A stretch of 64,000 bases of DNA, taken from positions 1,488,001 through 1,552,000 of the forward strand of contig NZ_AP026763.1 of assembly GCF_026000435.1 (NCBI RefSeq). The letters are read 5' to 3'. The notes under the pieces were generated by a model, which made no database searches, was not told where the DNA came from, and saw only the letters and a list, made by a program, of their open reading frames with translations. The position numbers and the translations under genes were made by a program. Numbering within the stretch: position 1 is the stretch's first letter; the number at the start of each line of letters is the position of its first letter. This document shows, piece after piece, positions 9,116 to 17,766 of the stretch. The stretch is from Vibrio sp. STUT-A11. Lineage in GTDB: Bacteria > Pseudomonadota > Gammaproteobacteria > Enterobacterales > Vibrionaceae.

Positions 9116-10462
9116 ATGGTCTGCTCCTCCCTCTGATATCTATACTCAGCAAGGGAGATCGCAAAAGCAAGGAGACCGACCTTGTCTAGTTCAAATGCGC
9201 ATATCTACGGTATCGACCTAGGAAAAAACTGGTTTCACATCGTAGCAATGGAACGCCAAGGGCATATTCTTTGGCGGAAGAAGCTCAATCGGAGTCAGCT
9301 TAAAACCTTTGTGGTTAACACTCCACCTACAATTGTAGCGGTTGAAGCTTGTCCGGGTTCTCAATACTGGGGAAGATTGTTTAATGATGCAGGGTTCTCA
9401 GTAAAAATTATTCCCGCTCAGTTTGTTAAGCCGTACTTAAAATCAAACAAGAATGACTTCAATGATGCTGGCGCAATCGCTGAAGCAGGCAGCCGTGGCA
9501 CTATGCGTTGTGTTTCCCTATAGACACACGAACAACTTGCCTTACAAGCGACTCATCGAGTAAGGCAGCGTTTTATTGTTGAGCGCACAGCTACTGTGAA
9601 CCTGATGCGGGCATTGCTATTTGAATACGGAATTACAGTTCCTGTAGGTCGCAAAGTCTTCGAACGCAACTTGCCCAGCATCTTAGACGATGCGGAAAAT
9701 GTACTTCCCGACTTTATTCGTGCTTTAGTGTTTCGCTTGCGAGAGCGTTGGCAACATATTGATGTTCAAATTGATGAAATGAGCGAGCAATTACAACATG
9801 CCTCAATTGCGTCTGAGAAGTGCCAACTTATATACAGCGTTCCAGGTATTGGACCAATTGCCGCGACGGGGTTAATTGCAGCTGTTGGTTCAGGTACTCA
9901 ATTTAAGCGAGGTCGAGATATGTCAGCATGGTTAGGCTTGGTTCCCAGACAATACTCCACAGGCGGGAGAAGCAATCTTGGCGGTATAAGTAAAAGAGGT
10001 AACGTTTATCTACGTAGTCAGGTGATACAAGGGGCTAAAGCATTAAAGATACATATGAAGCGAGACAAATCCGCACTCGGGCCGTGGATAGCCAAGTTAG
10101 AGGCGACACATCATCACCATGTTGTTTTAATTGCCTTGGCTAACAAGATAATGAGTATTTGTTGGAAGATATTAACCTCGGGTCAGGAGTATCAACATTA
10201 TCCTATTTCGGCTGTGAAATAGCATATAACGAATTATATTTTCAATAGATTTTGCGAGAAACAAGCTGATGACAGAAGCGTTAAACCCACGATGTTGAAG
10301 CCTGGCTAAAAAGCAGTCTTTTATGACTGAGCGCTTTATTAGGACAACAACGTGCGGATCCCATCAAGGCCAGAACACTAGATGGTTCACAAACAGGCCG
10401 GATACATTGACGCAAACGTATTCTGACTGCGAGCTTTTACTTGCAAAAACGGAGCAGACCAT
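9116..10462 (+). mobile_element. IS110-family element (IS1111-like) inserted in the IS3 orfA end
   Basis: Bounded by a perfect 12-bp inverted repeat, ATGGTCTGCTCC (9116-9127) and GGAGCAGACCAT (10451-10462). It separates two pieces of IS3 orfA: ERDILK (10463 side) and AARYFASLPE (9110 side). Subterminal inverted repeats and a long non-coding 3' end (10223-10450) after the transposase fit the IS1111 group, whose guide (seek) RNA is encoded downstream of the transposase. The non-coding end holds no gene. Confidence 0.75.
9182..10222 (+). pseudogene. IS110-family transposase, interrupted by an in-frame TAG
   Basis: The N-terminal half (YGIDLGKNWFHIVAM, then VAVEACPGSQYWGR and KNDFNDAGAIAEA) is the DEDD RuvC-like domain of IS110/IS1111 transposases. 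The C-terminal half (LIYSVPGIGPIAATGLIA, then WLGLVPRQYSTGGRSNLGGISKRGN) is the transposase_20 serine-containing domain. A TAG at 9521-9523 interrupts the expected MRCVSL-x-THEQLALQ reading; a single base change from a lysine codon would explain it. Both halves remain in the same frame, so the gene is only one nonsense change from intact. Confidence 0.8.
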
Positions 10463-10566
10463 ACATTTTTTAAAATATCTCGCTCTTCTTCAGTCTGTTT
10501 TAAAAGCCCCTTAAGCCGGAGTATTTCTTTTTTCGCTTATAATAATTCATTTTCATCTTTAGGGCG
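10463..10566 (-). pseudogene. IS3-family orfA fragment
   Basis: Reverse-strand translation gives DENELL-stop-AKKEILRLKGLL followed by KQTEEERDILK, the coiled C-terminal part of an IS3 orfA. It joins in sense across the IS110 element to AARYFASLPE at about 9075-9110. Its 5' side is cut at about 10566, where an oppositely oriented IS3 fragment begins. Confidence 0.6.
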
Positions 10567-10821
10567 AGTGGAGTTATCTCGCCGTGGTACTTGACCTCTT
10601 TAGCCGACGCGTCGTGGGTTGGTCTCGATCGGATAAGCCTTATGCAGAATTAGTTTCTAAAACCCTAGATATGGCCTGGGAGCAAAGAGGTGGGCCTCAG
10701 AACGTGATGTTCCATTCAGACTAGGGATGCCAGTACAGCAGTCGTAAATTTCGTCAAAGACTTTGGCGATATCGTATAACCCAAAGCATGAGTCGTCGAG
10801 GTAACTGTTGGGATACTGGGA
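10566..10821 (+). pseudogene. Second IS3-family orfB fragment, 5' piece
   Basis: Plus-strand words EWSYLAVVLDLFSRRVVGW, AELVSKTLDMAWEQRG and NVMFHSD, then a TAG where glutamine is expected, then GCQYSSRKFRQRLW and SMSRRGNCWD. These are the integrase core of an IS3-family orfB with the first two catalytic aspartates. The frame stops at CWD and resumes at 12036-12250 (MERLFRSLKTEWVPATGY), because an IS110-family element was inserted between them. Confidence 0.75.
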
Positions 10822-12035
10822 TTAGAATATAAATACAGGCTGTTTGTAATGGCCCGTGCTGGGATTGACAGAAATGTCTTTGTGTTGACCTGTCGTTCAA
10901 AGAGTCTGTTCAATTCTATCGACTCAGTTGTGCCCTAATAGGAGCTTTGTATTGCACCTCCAGTGTCCCGTCCTGCTGGACGATTCACACGGGAGAGTGG
11001 TTAAATGAACAGTAATGACCCCCGCTATAAATTGTATTTGGGCGTAGATACTCATCTGGAACTTCATGTCGCAACACTTATCAATGAGCTTGGACAAGTT
11101 GTTAAGAGTAAAGCATTTAGTGCCAACCTTTCAGGTTATCGTGAACTCTTCGCATGGTGTAAATCTTATGGTTTCCTTCAAAAAGCAGGTATAGAAGGTA
11201 CAGGAAGCTATGGCGCAGAACTAACAAAATACCTGATCAAGAACGGATTTAACGTATATGAAATTATGCGCCCAAACCGAATGGAGCGGCGGCTGAAATG
11301 AAAAACAGACTGTATAGACTCAGAAAATGCGGCTAGAAGCGCGTTATCTGATGAGGCAAAAGTTATTCCTAAAAGCCATGCGGGGCCAGTTGAATCATTG
11401 CTAAGTCTGCTGATGACTCGTAATAGTGCGGTAAAAGCAAGAACCCAAGCAATGAACCAAATTCGAGCACTTCTTGTCTCGGGTCCTGATGAGCTAAAAC
11501 AGTCCCTATCTCTGCCGAAACCAGGGGCGTGTGCCACGGCATGCTTAGTCCAATTAGTAGTGAGCCATTAATGATTTCGCTTGTACTGCTAGCACAACGG
11601 TGGAACTTTCTAGATGAACAAGTAAAAATACTTGATAAAGAGTTAAAAAATTAACTTTGAGTTCGGCTCAAGACCTTGTATCAAGATTTGGAGTTGGTGC
11701 AAATGTAGCAGCAACACTTCTTGTTGCTGCTGGAGATAACGCTAATCGATTGAGGAAGGAATCATCGTTTGCGGCATTATGCGGTGTTGACCCAATTCCT
11801 GCTTCATCAGGCAAAACTACTCGTCATCGGTTAAATCGTGGGGGGCCGCAGTGCTAATAATGCTCTCTGTACTGTAGCTATGGTAAGAATGCGTAGTGAT
11901 CCCAGAACGAAAGACTATGTTGCACGAAGAACGGCTGAAGGGTAATCAACCAAGGAAATAGCTCGTAACTTAAAACGTTATATAGCGAGAGAGCTATTCC
12001 CACTCATCCTGAAAGATCTAGCGAGATTGGCTTGA
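10822..12035 (+). mobile_element. IS110-family element splitting the second IS3 orfB
   Basis: Occupies the gap between the two IS3 orfB halves. About 180 bp of non-coding sequence precedes the transposase and only a few bases follow it. That layout fits the IS110 group proper, where the bridge RNA lies upstream of the transposase. The exact right boundary (12036-12052) is uncertain because the IS3 sequence has a base missing there. Confidence 0.6.
11005..12035 (+). pseudogene. IS110-family transposase, multiply disrupted
   Basis: The N-terminus YKLYLGVDTHLELHVATL and AGIEGTGSYGAELTKYL is the DEDD domain of an IS110-group transposase. A TGA at about 11299-11301 interrupts the expected RLK-KTDCIDSENAARSAL region. 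Further frame changes follow around 11560-11650 and 11840-11860. The C-terminal domain words FGVGANVAATLLVAAGDN, FAALCGVDPIPASSGKT and LNRGG remain, and the last frame ends at 12035. Confidence 0.8.
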
Positions 12036-12250
12036 CATAGGAGCGTCACTGCTCAATGGAGAGGCTATTTAGAAGCCTGAAAACTGAATGGGTACCAGCA
12101 ACGGGTTACTTGACCCAATCTCAAGCAAAGAAAGATATCAGCTACTATTTGATGGACTACTACAATTGGCAACGGCCTAATCAAACAAATGATGGACTGT
12201 CGCCAGTCAATGCCGAAAATCGGCTTAAATCTGTGTTCGGAAGTTCTTGA
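12036..12250 (+). pseudogene. Second IS3-family orfB fragment, 3' piece
   Basis: Reads MERLFRSLKTEWVPATGYL, then YYLMDYYNWQRPNQTNDGLSPVNAEN, stop at 12250. This is the C-terminal end of an IS3-subgroup orfB with the last catalytic glutamate in MERLF. It is the continuation of the fragment that ends CWD at 10821. Confidence 0.75.
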
Positions 12251-12257
12251 CCATATA

Positions 12258-13485
12258 TGGACGCCTCAGCTTTTACAACACTTTTGAATGATTGGTTCAC
12301 TACCATTTATTCGGCGTCGTTACAGGCTCTTTCGCCTGCGCCTTGATGTAAATCCGAAAACTATTGCCTAATCACTACATCGGCATTTAATGCATCGGTC
12401 AACTCAGGTTACAATAGGTACGGTTAACCGTTTATTCATCAGTGTATGTAAACTTTCTTGAGGTTTATACAAAGGCTTTGTTTACGTCAAAGTCATGGCT
12501 TCCTGTTAATATTTTCCATGCTATACGAGCTAGTTTATTCGCAAGTGCTACCACAGCTTTATGTTTACCTTGTCTGACAGCTAAAGCGTTGAACCATTGC
12601 CCAAGTTTATCTTGCCGTTTGTTGGCAAAACGCCCTACAGCCCTCGCGCCATGAATAAGTAACACATGCAGATAACTGCCTGCCATTTTTTAATTGTAGA
12701 CCTGAACCTATCTCACTAATAAAACTCGCTGTTACTAATGGCCCAAATCCAGGAATTGAAAGCAATGCTTCGTAGCGGGGTTGATTTTGACAAAGAGCAT
12801 TTAATATAATGCTCGACTTGATCTATTCGATAATTTAAAGCGCATAAATCATCATATAGGGGCTTAAGAAGGCTACGGAGAGTATACGAAAGATCGTTGC
12901 TTCCATCTTCTAAAGCTTCTATCAGGGACACTTGCAGTTTTATTCTTCCGACACTAAAAATAACGCCAGATTCACCTGCTAAACTGCGAATTTGGTTTAC
13001 GCTCGCCGTTCTGTTTTGGACTAAGCGGACCCGAACACAGCGTAATGATTTAATATCTTGTTGATCTACCGTTTTTATAGGCATTTTATGGGTATTAGGT
13101 CGAAAAGCTGCTTCACATATAGCAAGAGCATCATTCGCATCGTTCTTTTGGCTTGAGACAAATGGCTTAACATGTTGGGCTGGAATTAGCTGAACATCGA
13201 AGCCTAACTCTTTGAATTTCCTCCCCCCCCATTAGTGAGAGGTCCCACGCGCTTCCATTGTAATTAAAGTTCCTTGAGGAAATTGCCTTACTTTATCGAG
13301 TAGCTTATTGCGTCTAACTTTTTGATTACTACTAAATGAATGATCTACAAGACAAACACAAACCTGAAATACATTTTTGGCTAAATCAATTCCAACAACT
13401 TTTATATCCATAATGGCAGCCCTTTAGGTTTACTATCAGTATCAAGTTTGGCAGATACCTCGAAACTTGAGTGCTGAGGCGTCCA
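12258..13485 (-). mobile_element. Third IS110-family element (IS1111-like)
   Basis: Flanked by a perfect 13-bp inverted repeat, TGGACGCCTCAGC (12258-12270) and GCTGAGGCGTCCA (13473-13485). The broken transposase is on the reverse strand, with 207 bp of non-coding sequence at its 3' end (12258-12464) where an IS1111-type guide RNA would lie. It directly abuts the end of the IS3 fragment. Confidence 0.7.
12465..13411 (-). pseudogene. IS110-family transposase, disrupted
   Basis: Starts at the ATG at 13411 with VVGIDLAKNVFQVCV and LITMEARGTSH. It is then broken near 13225-13235 by a run of G and a stop. It continues as VQLIPAQHVKPFVSSQKND, then KTVDQQDIKSLRCVRVRLVQNRTASVNQIRSL, and ends with VVALANKLARIAWKIL, stop at 12465. 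The start, middle and end all match IS110/IS1111 transposases, but several shifts make it non-functional. The central catalytic segment around 12640-12780 is also degenerate. Confidence 0.75.
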
Positions 13486-13567
13486 TCACATCACTACAGT
13501 TCAAGCAATAATGCTAAATGGAAGTGTGTTTGAGTCGTACGCGATCTCCTACGGATTTGTGAGAGAG

Positions 13568-13587
13568 ATGAGGCGATATCGCCTCAT
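13568..13587. terminator. Palindrome after the MFS transporter gene
   Basis: ATGAGGCGATATCGCCTCAT is a perfect 20-bp palindrome 24 bp beyond the reverse-strand stop of the transporter gene. It could end that transcript, although no clear U-tract follows. Confidence 0.45.
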
Positions 13588-13610
13588 TCTACTCGATATT
13601 TCAACCGGAA

Positions 13611-15200
13611 TTAACGAGACATGTTGACAGAACCTGTATGGTGCTCGAGGTTATCAGGTGCGAGCAGTAGTTCAATCTCTTCAATGGATTTATCTTTCGT
13701 TTCAGGCAGCATTTTAGCAATCAGTGCGAGACCAATGGCGCTGAACACCGCGTACATAAGGAAGGTGTTGCCTGCACCGAAGTTGGCAAGTTGCCAAGGA
13801 AAGAACTGCTGGATAAGATAACTTGCGATACTGGTGACTATGGCGGATACCGGGATTGCTGCGCTTCGTACCGAATTCGGAAAAATTTCCGAGAATAGCA
13901 CCCACATAATAGGTCCAATGGAGATGTGGAATGCAGCGATAAAGCCCAGAATACCAAAAAGAACTATATATGGGTTAACGCTAATAGCAGTTTCGATAAT
14001 TTGACTTTCATAGTGATGAAGATCTTGATCGTTGTAAACTGCTGATAGAGCTTCTTTAAACTCAACGTCGTTATTGAAGGATTTACCTTGTAGTATTTCC
14101 AATGGCTTAGCGTTAATATTTTCGCTAAGCGTAACTATTTTCTCTTCATTGATAGAGAACGTTGCGCTGTTGAATCCGTACCAACAAGTCACGTGGCTTA
14201 ACATTGCGGTAACGAGACCAATAAGCAGCAAAGGACGGCGACCAAATCTATCAATAAACAAAATAGCCAACAGAGTAAACACTATACTAGTTAAACCGAT
14301 ATAGATAGATTGCTGGTATGCTGCATCACCACCGAAGCCAATCTGTTCAAACACGGTTGGAGCATAGAACAAGATAGCGTTCATACCAGTAATACCTTGT
14401 ACAACAGCGATGATTATACCAATAATTAGGGAGGTTTTATATTTTGGTGTAACCAAGTTTTTTAATTGGTCAACAAAAGGAGTTTGTTTGTCGTCAACCA
14501 TATTGGCGTTGATGTTCTGGACCGTATCGATGATTTCTTTTGGTGAATACAGTTTGCCTAATACCATTTTTGCTTCTTGTGAACGTCCCTTGAGGATAAG
14601 CCAGCGTGGTGACTCAGGTACAGTAAACAACAGACCAAACCAAACCAGTGCTGGGATAAGCTCAGAACCAAGCATGGTACGCCAGATCCCTTCTGGTGAG
14701 AGCAAATAAAAACTCTCGCTTGTGTTAATAACAAGATAGTAGTTGATAAAGTAAGCTGCTGACAGGCCTATAACTATATTGAGTTGATTGCCTGAAACCA
14801 ACTTACCGCGTAGTCTTGAGGGTGCCACTTCGCCAATGTACATCGACGCCAATGACAGTGAACTGAACGCCAAGCCCCCGATAAGGCGAGATGCAACTAG
14901 CATCTCATAGCTAGTGGCTAGTGCTGAGCCAAGCGCAGATAATAGGTATAGGCCCGCGATCAGAATAAGTGTGTTCTTTCGACCCCAGGCATCGGCTATC
15001 TTACCCGCAAAAAATAATGCAATGATTGCCCCTAGGCTTGGTGCACTTACGACTGTACCGACTTCTAGGTTTGACAGGCCGAACTCTAAAGTAATGTAGC
15101 GTATTGTTCCCGAAATAATAGCGGCATCTAAACCGAAGACAAAGCCACCCAGCGCGACTATTAGCGCATATCGAATGGCATTTTTAGTATGTAAATCCAT
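13611..15200 (-). CDS. MFS sugar transporter (sugar porter family)
   Basis: Inner-membrane sugar transporter of about 529 residues with 12 predicted helices. Family signatures are present: ALGGFVFGLDAAIISG in helix 1, GKIADAWGRKNTL after helix 2, RLIGGLAFSSLSL, PESPRWLILKGR between the halves, DRFGRRPLLLIG after helix 8, and a PETKDKSIEEIE C-terminal motif. The region around residues 370-430 has an enlarged loop not usual for XylE/GalP-size porters. I prefer the ATG at 15200 (MDLHTKNAIRYAL) to upstream in-frame codons because the membrane domain starts just after it. A TTGGTGAATCAA operator-like site lies 45 bp upstream. A likely role is uptake of galactose, anhydrogalactose or a short agar oligosaccharide; this is inference. 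Confidence 0.88.
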   Translation of the reverse strand: MDLHTKNAIRYALIVALGGFVFGLDAAIISGTIRYITLEFGLSNLEVGTVVSAPSLGAIIALFFAGKIADAWGRKNTLILIAGLYLLSALGSALATSYEMLVASRLIGGLAFSSLSLASMYIGEVAPSRLRGKLVSGNQLNIVIGLSAAYFINYYLVINTSESFYLLSPEGIWRTMLGSELIPALVWFGLLFTVPESPRWLILKGRSQEAKMVLGKLYSPKEIIDTVQNINANMVDDKQTPFVDQLKNLVTPKYKTSLIIGIIIAVVQGITGMNAILFYAPTVFEQIGFGGDAAYQQSIYIGLTSIVFTLLAILFIDRFGRRPLLLIGLVTAMLSHVTCWYGFNSATFSINEEKIVTLSENINAKPLEILQGKSFNNDVEFKEALSAVYNDQDLHHYESQIIETAISVNPYIVLFGILGFIAAFHISIGPIMWVLFSEIFPNSVRSAAIPVSAIVTSIASYLIQQFFPWQLANFGAGNTFLMYAVFSAIGLALIAKMLPETKDKSIEEIELLLAPDNLEHHTGSVNMSR

Positions 15201-15244
15201 ATAGGTATCTTGTTTGACTGTAACTGGTCGTCCAATTTTACATT

Positions 15245-15256
15245 TTGGTGAATCAA
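15245..15256. promoter_or_regulatory. Candidate GntR operator TTGGTGAATCAA
   Basis: One mismatch from TTGGTNNACCAA. It is 45 bp upstream of the MFS transporter start and divergent from the gene-poor stretch that follows. Confidence 0.4.
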
Positions 15257-15338
15257 ATTTCGTGTTTTTGATCACAAATAGTAGTTCGATGTTGTCCTTT
15301 ATATGATTTCTGTTGGCCGGTGGCATATTCCGGAGCAA

Positions 15339-16405
15339 TCCACCCTCTGGTTTACAGGTTGTCCGAACATTATTTTCGGAATAAACCAGCCCACTTTTCC
15401 TTTAATTATGGAATCATTGTCAAGTCGAACGAAACGCTGTCTGCTGATCAGCGCCAAAAAGATTATGCAGTTCAACCTTGCGTTCAAATACGATTGGATC
15501 TCAGGTATCCAAGAGCACCGTGCCTAACTAAACTTTATATATCAAAGTAATATTTTCCGCATCTGTCGTGATGTGACGGATGCCCCTCCAACGGCGTTCA
15601 AGCCACAACCTCGTTATAAAGCGTTACTATCTGTTCCTAGTTTAACTATTTGGTCAAGCGGAGAGGTAAAGTAAAAACCATTGTGGCATTGGCGAATTAA
15701 GATAGCTCGAATCAGTTGGCGAATTCTCACGGGTAAAGATGATTTCAACTTATCCCTTACGTTTAGGGTTGTATAGGTTGAATTAAGTACTAAATATAAC
15801 CAACATATAAGTTTGCAAACACTGCTGAACAAACGGTCACCCGTCCCTGTCAAAACCTGAAGTTGACCATGGAACGCTTGAAGAAACACGCATAGTGACG
15901 TCGTATATATGGCATCGAACTGCACATTCATCAGCATCGCAAAAAACGAAGCCTCTAGAATAAATAACCGAGAAGAGGAATGTTCAGTTTTCCTAAACTT
16001 GATTGTAACAAGAGTTCGGTAGATTTACCGTCAAATCTACAGCGTAATAAAGCTTACTTCCGTAGTTTGGTCAGTCATTCTAAACGAAGGATGCCTGTAT
16101 GAATGACAACAAAGCGAGCTCGTTTGTACTGATTATGTTCCTACTTTGGTTCCATCAGTAATTAGTACTTGCTCGGTAGCTTAGTGGAGTTTGGACCCTC
16201 CCACAAGATTTAGCATCTACCTCCATACACTAGATATGAACTTAAGATTAGAGAGAAAAGCAATGTCTTCCTCAATACTAAGTTTATTCTGTTAGAAATG
16301 TTGTTTGATATTGGCAACATTTTTTAAGTTAATAATCCAATCCTGTTTAATTGGTCCTATATGTGTAAAATAGAGTAGAACAATAAGTAATGGAGGTGTA
16401 TACCA
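15339..16405. other. Gene-poor kilobase, no convincing gene
   Basis: Reading frames up to 107 codons occur on both strands but lack ribosome-binding sites or recognisable motifs. One tiny plus-strand frame (16099-16161, MNDNKASSFVLIMFLLWFHQ) has an AAGGA 8 bp upstream and a hydrophobic tail, so a 20-residue membrane peptide cannot be excluded. The region may hold old, eroded genes. The last 30 bp carry the ribosome-binding site of the next gene. Confidence 0.4.
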
Positions 16406-17167
16406 ATGCTGAGAAATTTACTAATGACAGGGCTGATTTTAGGGTGTTTAAGTGGGTGTCAGACTGTTAATCATGTTTTTATGGGAAATGAAAAAGTCGA
16501 GCAATTAAGTAACAAAACATCTAACTCTTTGAAGGAACTCAATGCTTTGTATGTAGAAAAAGGAGATTTATCTGAAGTTAGTATCCAGCAGCAAACGCAG
16601 CGCTTAAAGGCTTATGGTGTAGATAGTCCTGTTGCTTTGTATGAGTTGCCATCAAATTATGAAATATTAGATCTAAAGATACAAGCTTACTATGATTCAA
16701 AAATATTTGCTCCTTCAGTTTTAGTTATTGATAAAAAAGGTAATATTTTATCTCGCATCCCTAATGAACAGTTCCAATATAAATCTGGAGATCTATTTCA
16801 AACTTATCGTCAAGAATCTAACGTGCGTGTAACTCCTCAAGTCGCTGATATTCCAATATATGTCATTGTGTATACGACCGCGCAAGATGCTAGCAGCAGT
16901 AGCCGAATTTGGGTAAAGAAAGATAGAACTATGGAAGAAGAAGAAGTTGTGATTCCACATAGTTATACAGGAAGGGTTGCGATTGAATTTGATGCCTTGG
17001 GCAAATTCGATACCGTGATATTGGCGAATGAAAATGGTTTAGAAGTTAAGACATTGGAATACAACACGAACAAGTTTGAAAACCTTTTTGACGAACTTCG
17101 CCATACTATAAAACAAGGAAACACTCAGAAAGCTCTTGATTTAGTTGATCAAATTCAAAAACTATAG
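16406..17167 (+). CDS. MalM-like periplasmic lipoprotein
   Basis: Lipoprotein of 253 residues. The signal peptide ends in a canonical LSGC lipobox (cysteine near residue 18). The middle segment IFAPSVLVIDKKGNIL, the VRVTPQVADIPIYVIVYTT block and the C-terminal tail (IKQGNTQKALDLVDQIQKL) align with E. coli MalM, a periplasmic protein of the maltose regulon of unclear function. A strong GGAGG ribosome-binding site precedes the ATG. A LamB-like porin lies 4.6 kb away, so the LamB/MalM pairing of maltose operons seems to have been adapted to agar sugars here. This is inference. Confidence 0.8.
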   Translation: MLRNLLMTGLILGCLSGCQTVNHVFMGNEKVEQLSNKTSNSLKELNALYVEKGDLSEVSIQQQTQRLKAYGVDSPVALYELPSNYEILDLKIQAYYDSKIFAPSVLVIDKKGNILSRIPNEQFQYKSGDLFQTYRQESNVRVTPQVADIPIYVIVYTTAQDASSSSRIWVKKDRTMEEEEVVIPHSYTGRVAIEFDALGKFDTVILANENGLEVKTLEYNTNKFENLFDELRHTIKQGNTQKALDLVDQIQKL

Positions 17168-17175
17168 TTGTTATT

Positions 17176-17484
17176 TTATTGGTCAGCGTTACGTTTATTG
17201 GTGATTAATTGTTTTTTAAAGACGTATTTTTTAAAGATGCGACGTTTTCGTCGAATGTATTCCTCTGAGCTTTTCGAATATAAGTGAGGTAGGTAAGAAT
17301 ACAGTGAGTACTCATTACCAAATAACTGAGGATAAAAGTATAAAATATCTAACTTATTCGTTGCAATACAATGTGTAGGTTGCTCTAACACACCAACAAT
17401 GATGTAGAGAGCTGGCAGCAATTTTGGTACAGAATCATCGTTTGACGGTGAACGTAAGTTACAGTTGAGTAGTTTCATAAACAA
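17176..17484 (-). CDS. Hypothetical protein
   Basis: Frame of up to 102 residues, probably starting at MKLLNCNLRSPSND (second methionine, 17478). It has a hydrophobic middle (LLPALYIIVGVLE) and a basic C-terminus rich in K and R. It is not recognised, has no clear ribosome-binding site, and converges with the MalM-like gene 8 bp away. It could be a spurious frame. Confidence 0.35.
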   Translation of the reverse strand: MFMKLLNCNLRSPSNDDSVPKLLPALYIIVGVLEQPTHCIATNKLDILYFYPQLFGNEYSLYSYLPHLYSKSSEEYIRRKRRIFKKYVFKKQLITNKRNADQ

Positions 17485-17538
17485 CGAGATATTGGCGTCA
17501 CAGAGTCAAGGTTATCTTGATGACTTGGACTCATACAA

Positions 17539-17567
17539 CATGCCAAGAGATAATATCTTTTGGCATG
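17539..17567. repeat. 29-nt near-perfect palindrome
   Basis: CATGCCAAGAGATA and TATCTTTTGGCATG face each other around a single base, with one G:T position. It lies in the gene-free stretch 17485-17766. It could be a factor-binding site or a terminator. Confidence 0.5.
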
Positions 17568-17717
17568 CTGTAAAAATATTAAAGGTGGATTTTGTATTGT
17601 ATGACACGGTATTGTTCGAAATTACATTAGCAGACTTACACTAATGTATGTGTTTGCTTGCTGTGTAAGCTGCGACGCCTGTTGCTACTGCACGTATAGC
17701 TAAGCTTTAGGTATTTA

Positions 17718-17739
17718 GGCTCTTGTGAATACAAGAGCC
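17718..17739. terminator. Hairpin beyond the GH2 gene
   Basis: GGCTCTTGT/ACAAGAGCC with a 4-nt loop is a perfect 9-bp stem 28 bp past the reverse-strand GH2 stop. No strong U-tract follows. Confidence 0.45.
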
Positions 17740-17766
17740 AACTCAGAGTTAATGTATTAGTACAGT

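Noticed and set aside
15614..15937. Reverse-strand 107-codon frame in the gene-poor kilobase
   Set aside because: No ribosome-binding site, no recognised family, and no supporting neighbour. It may be a decayed gene, but I cannot support a call.
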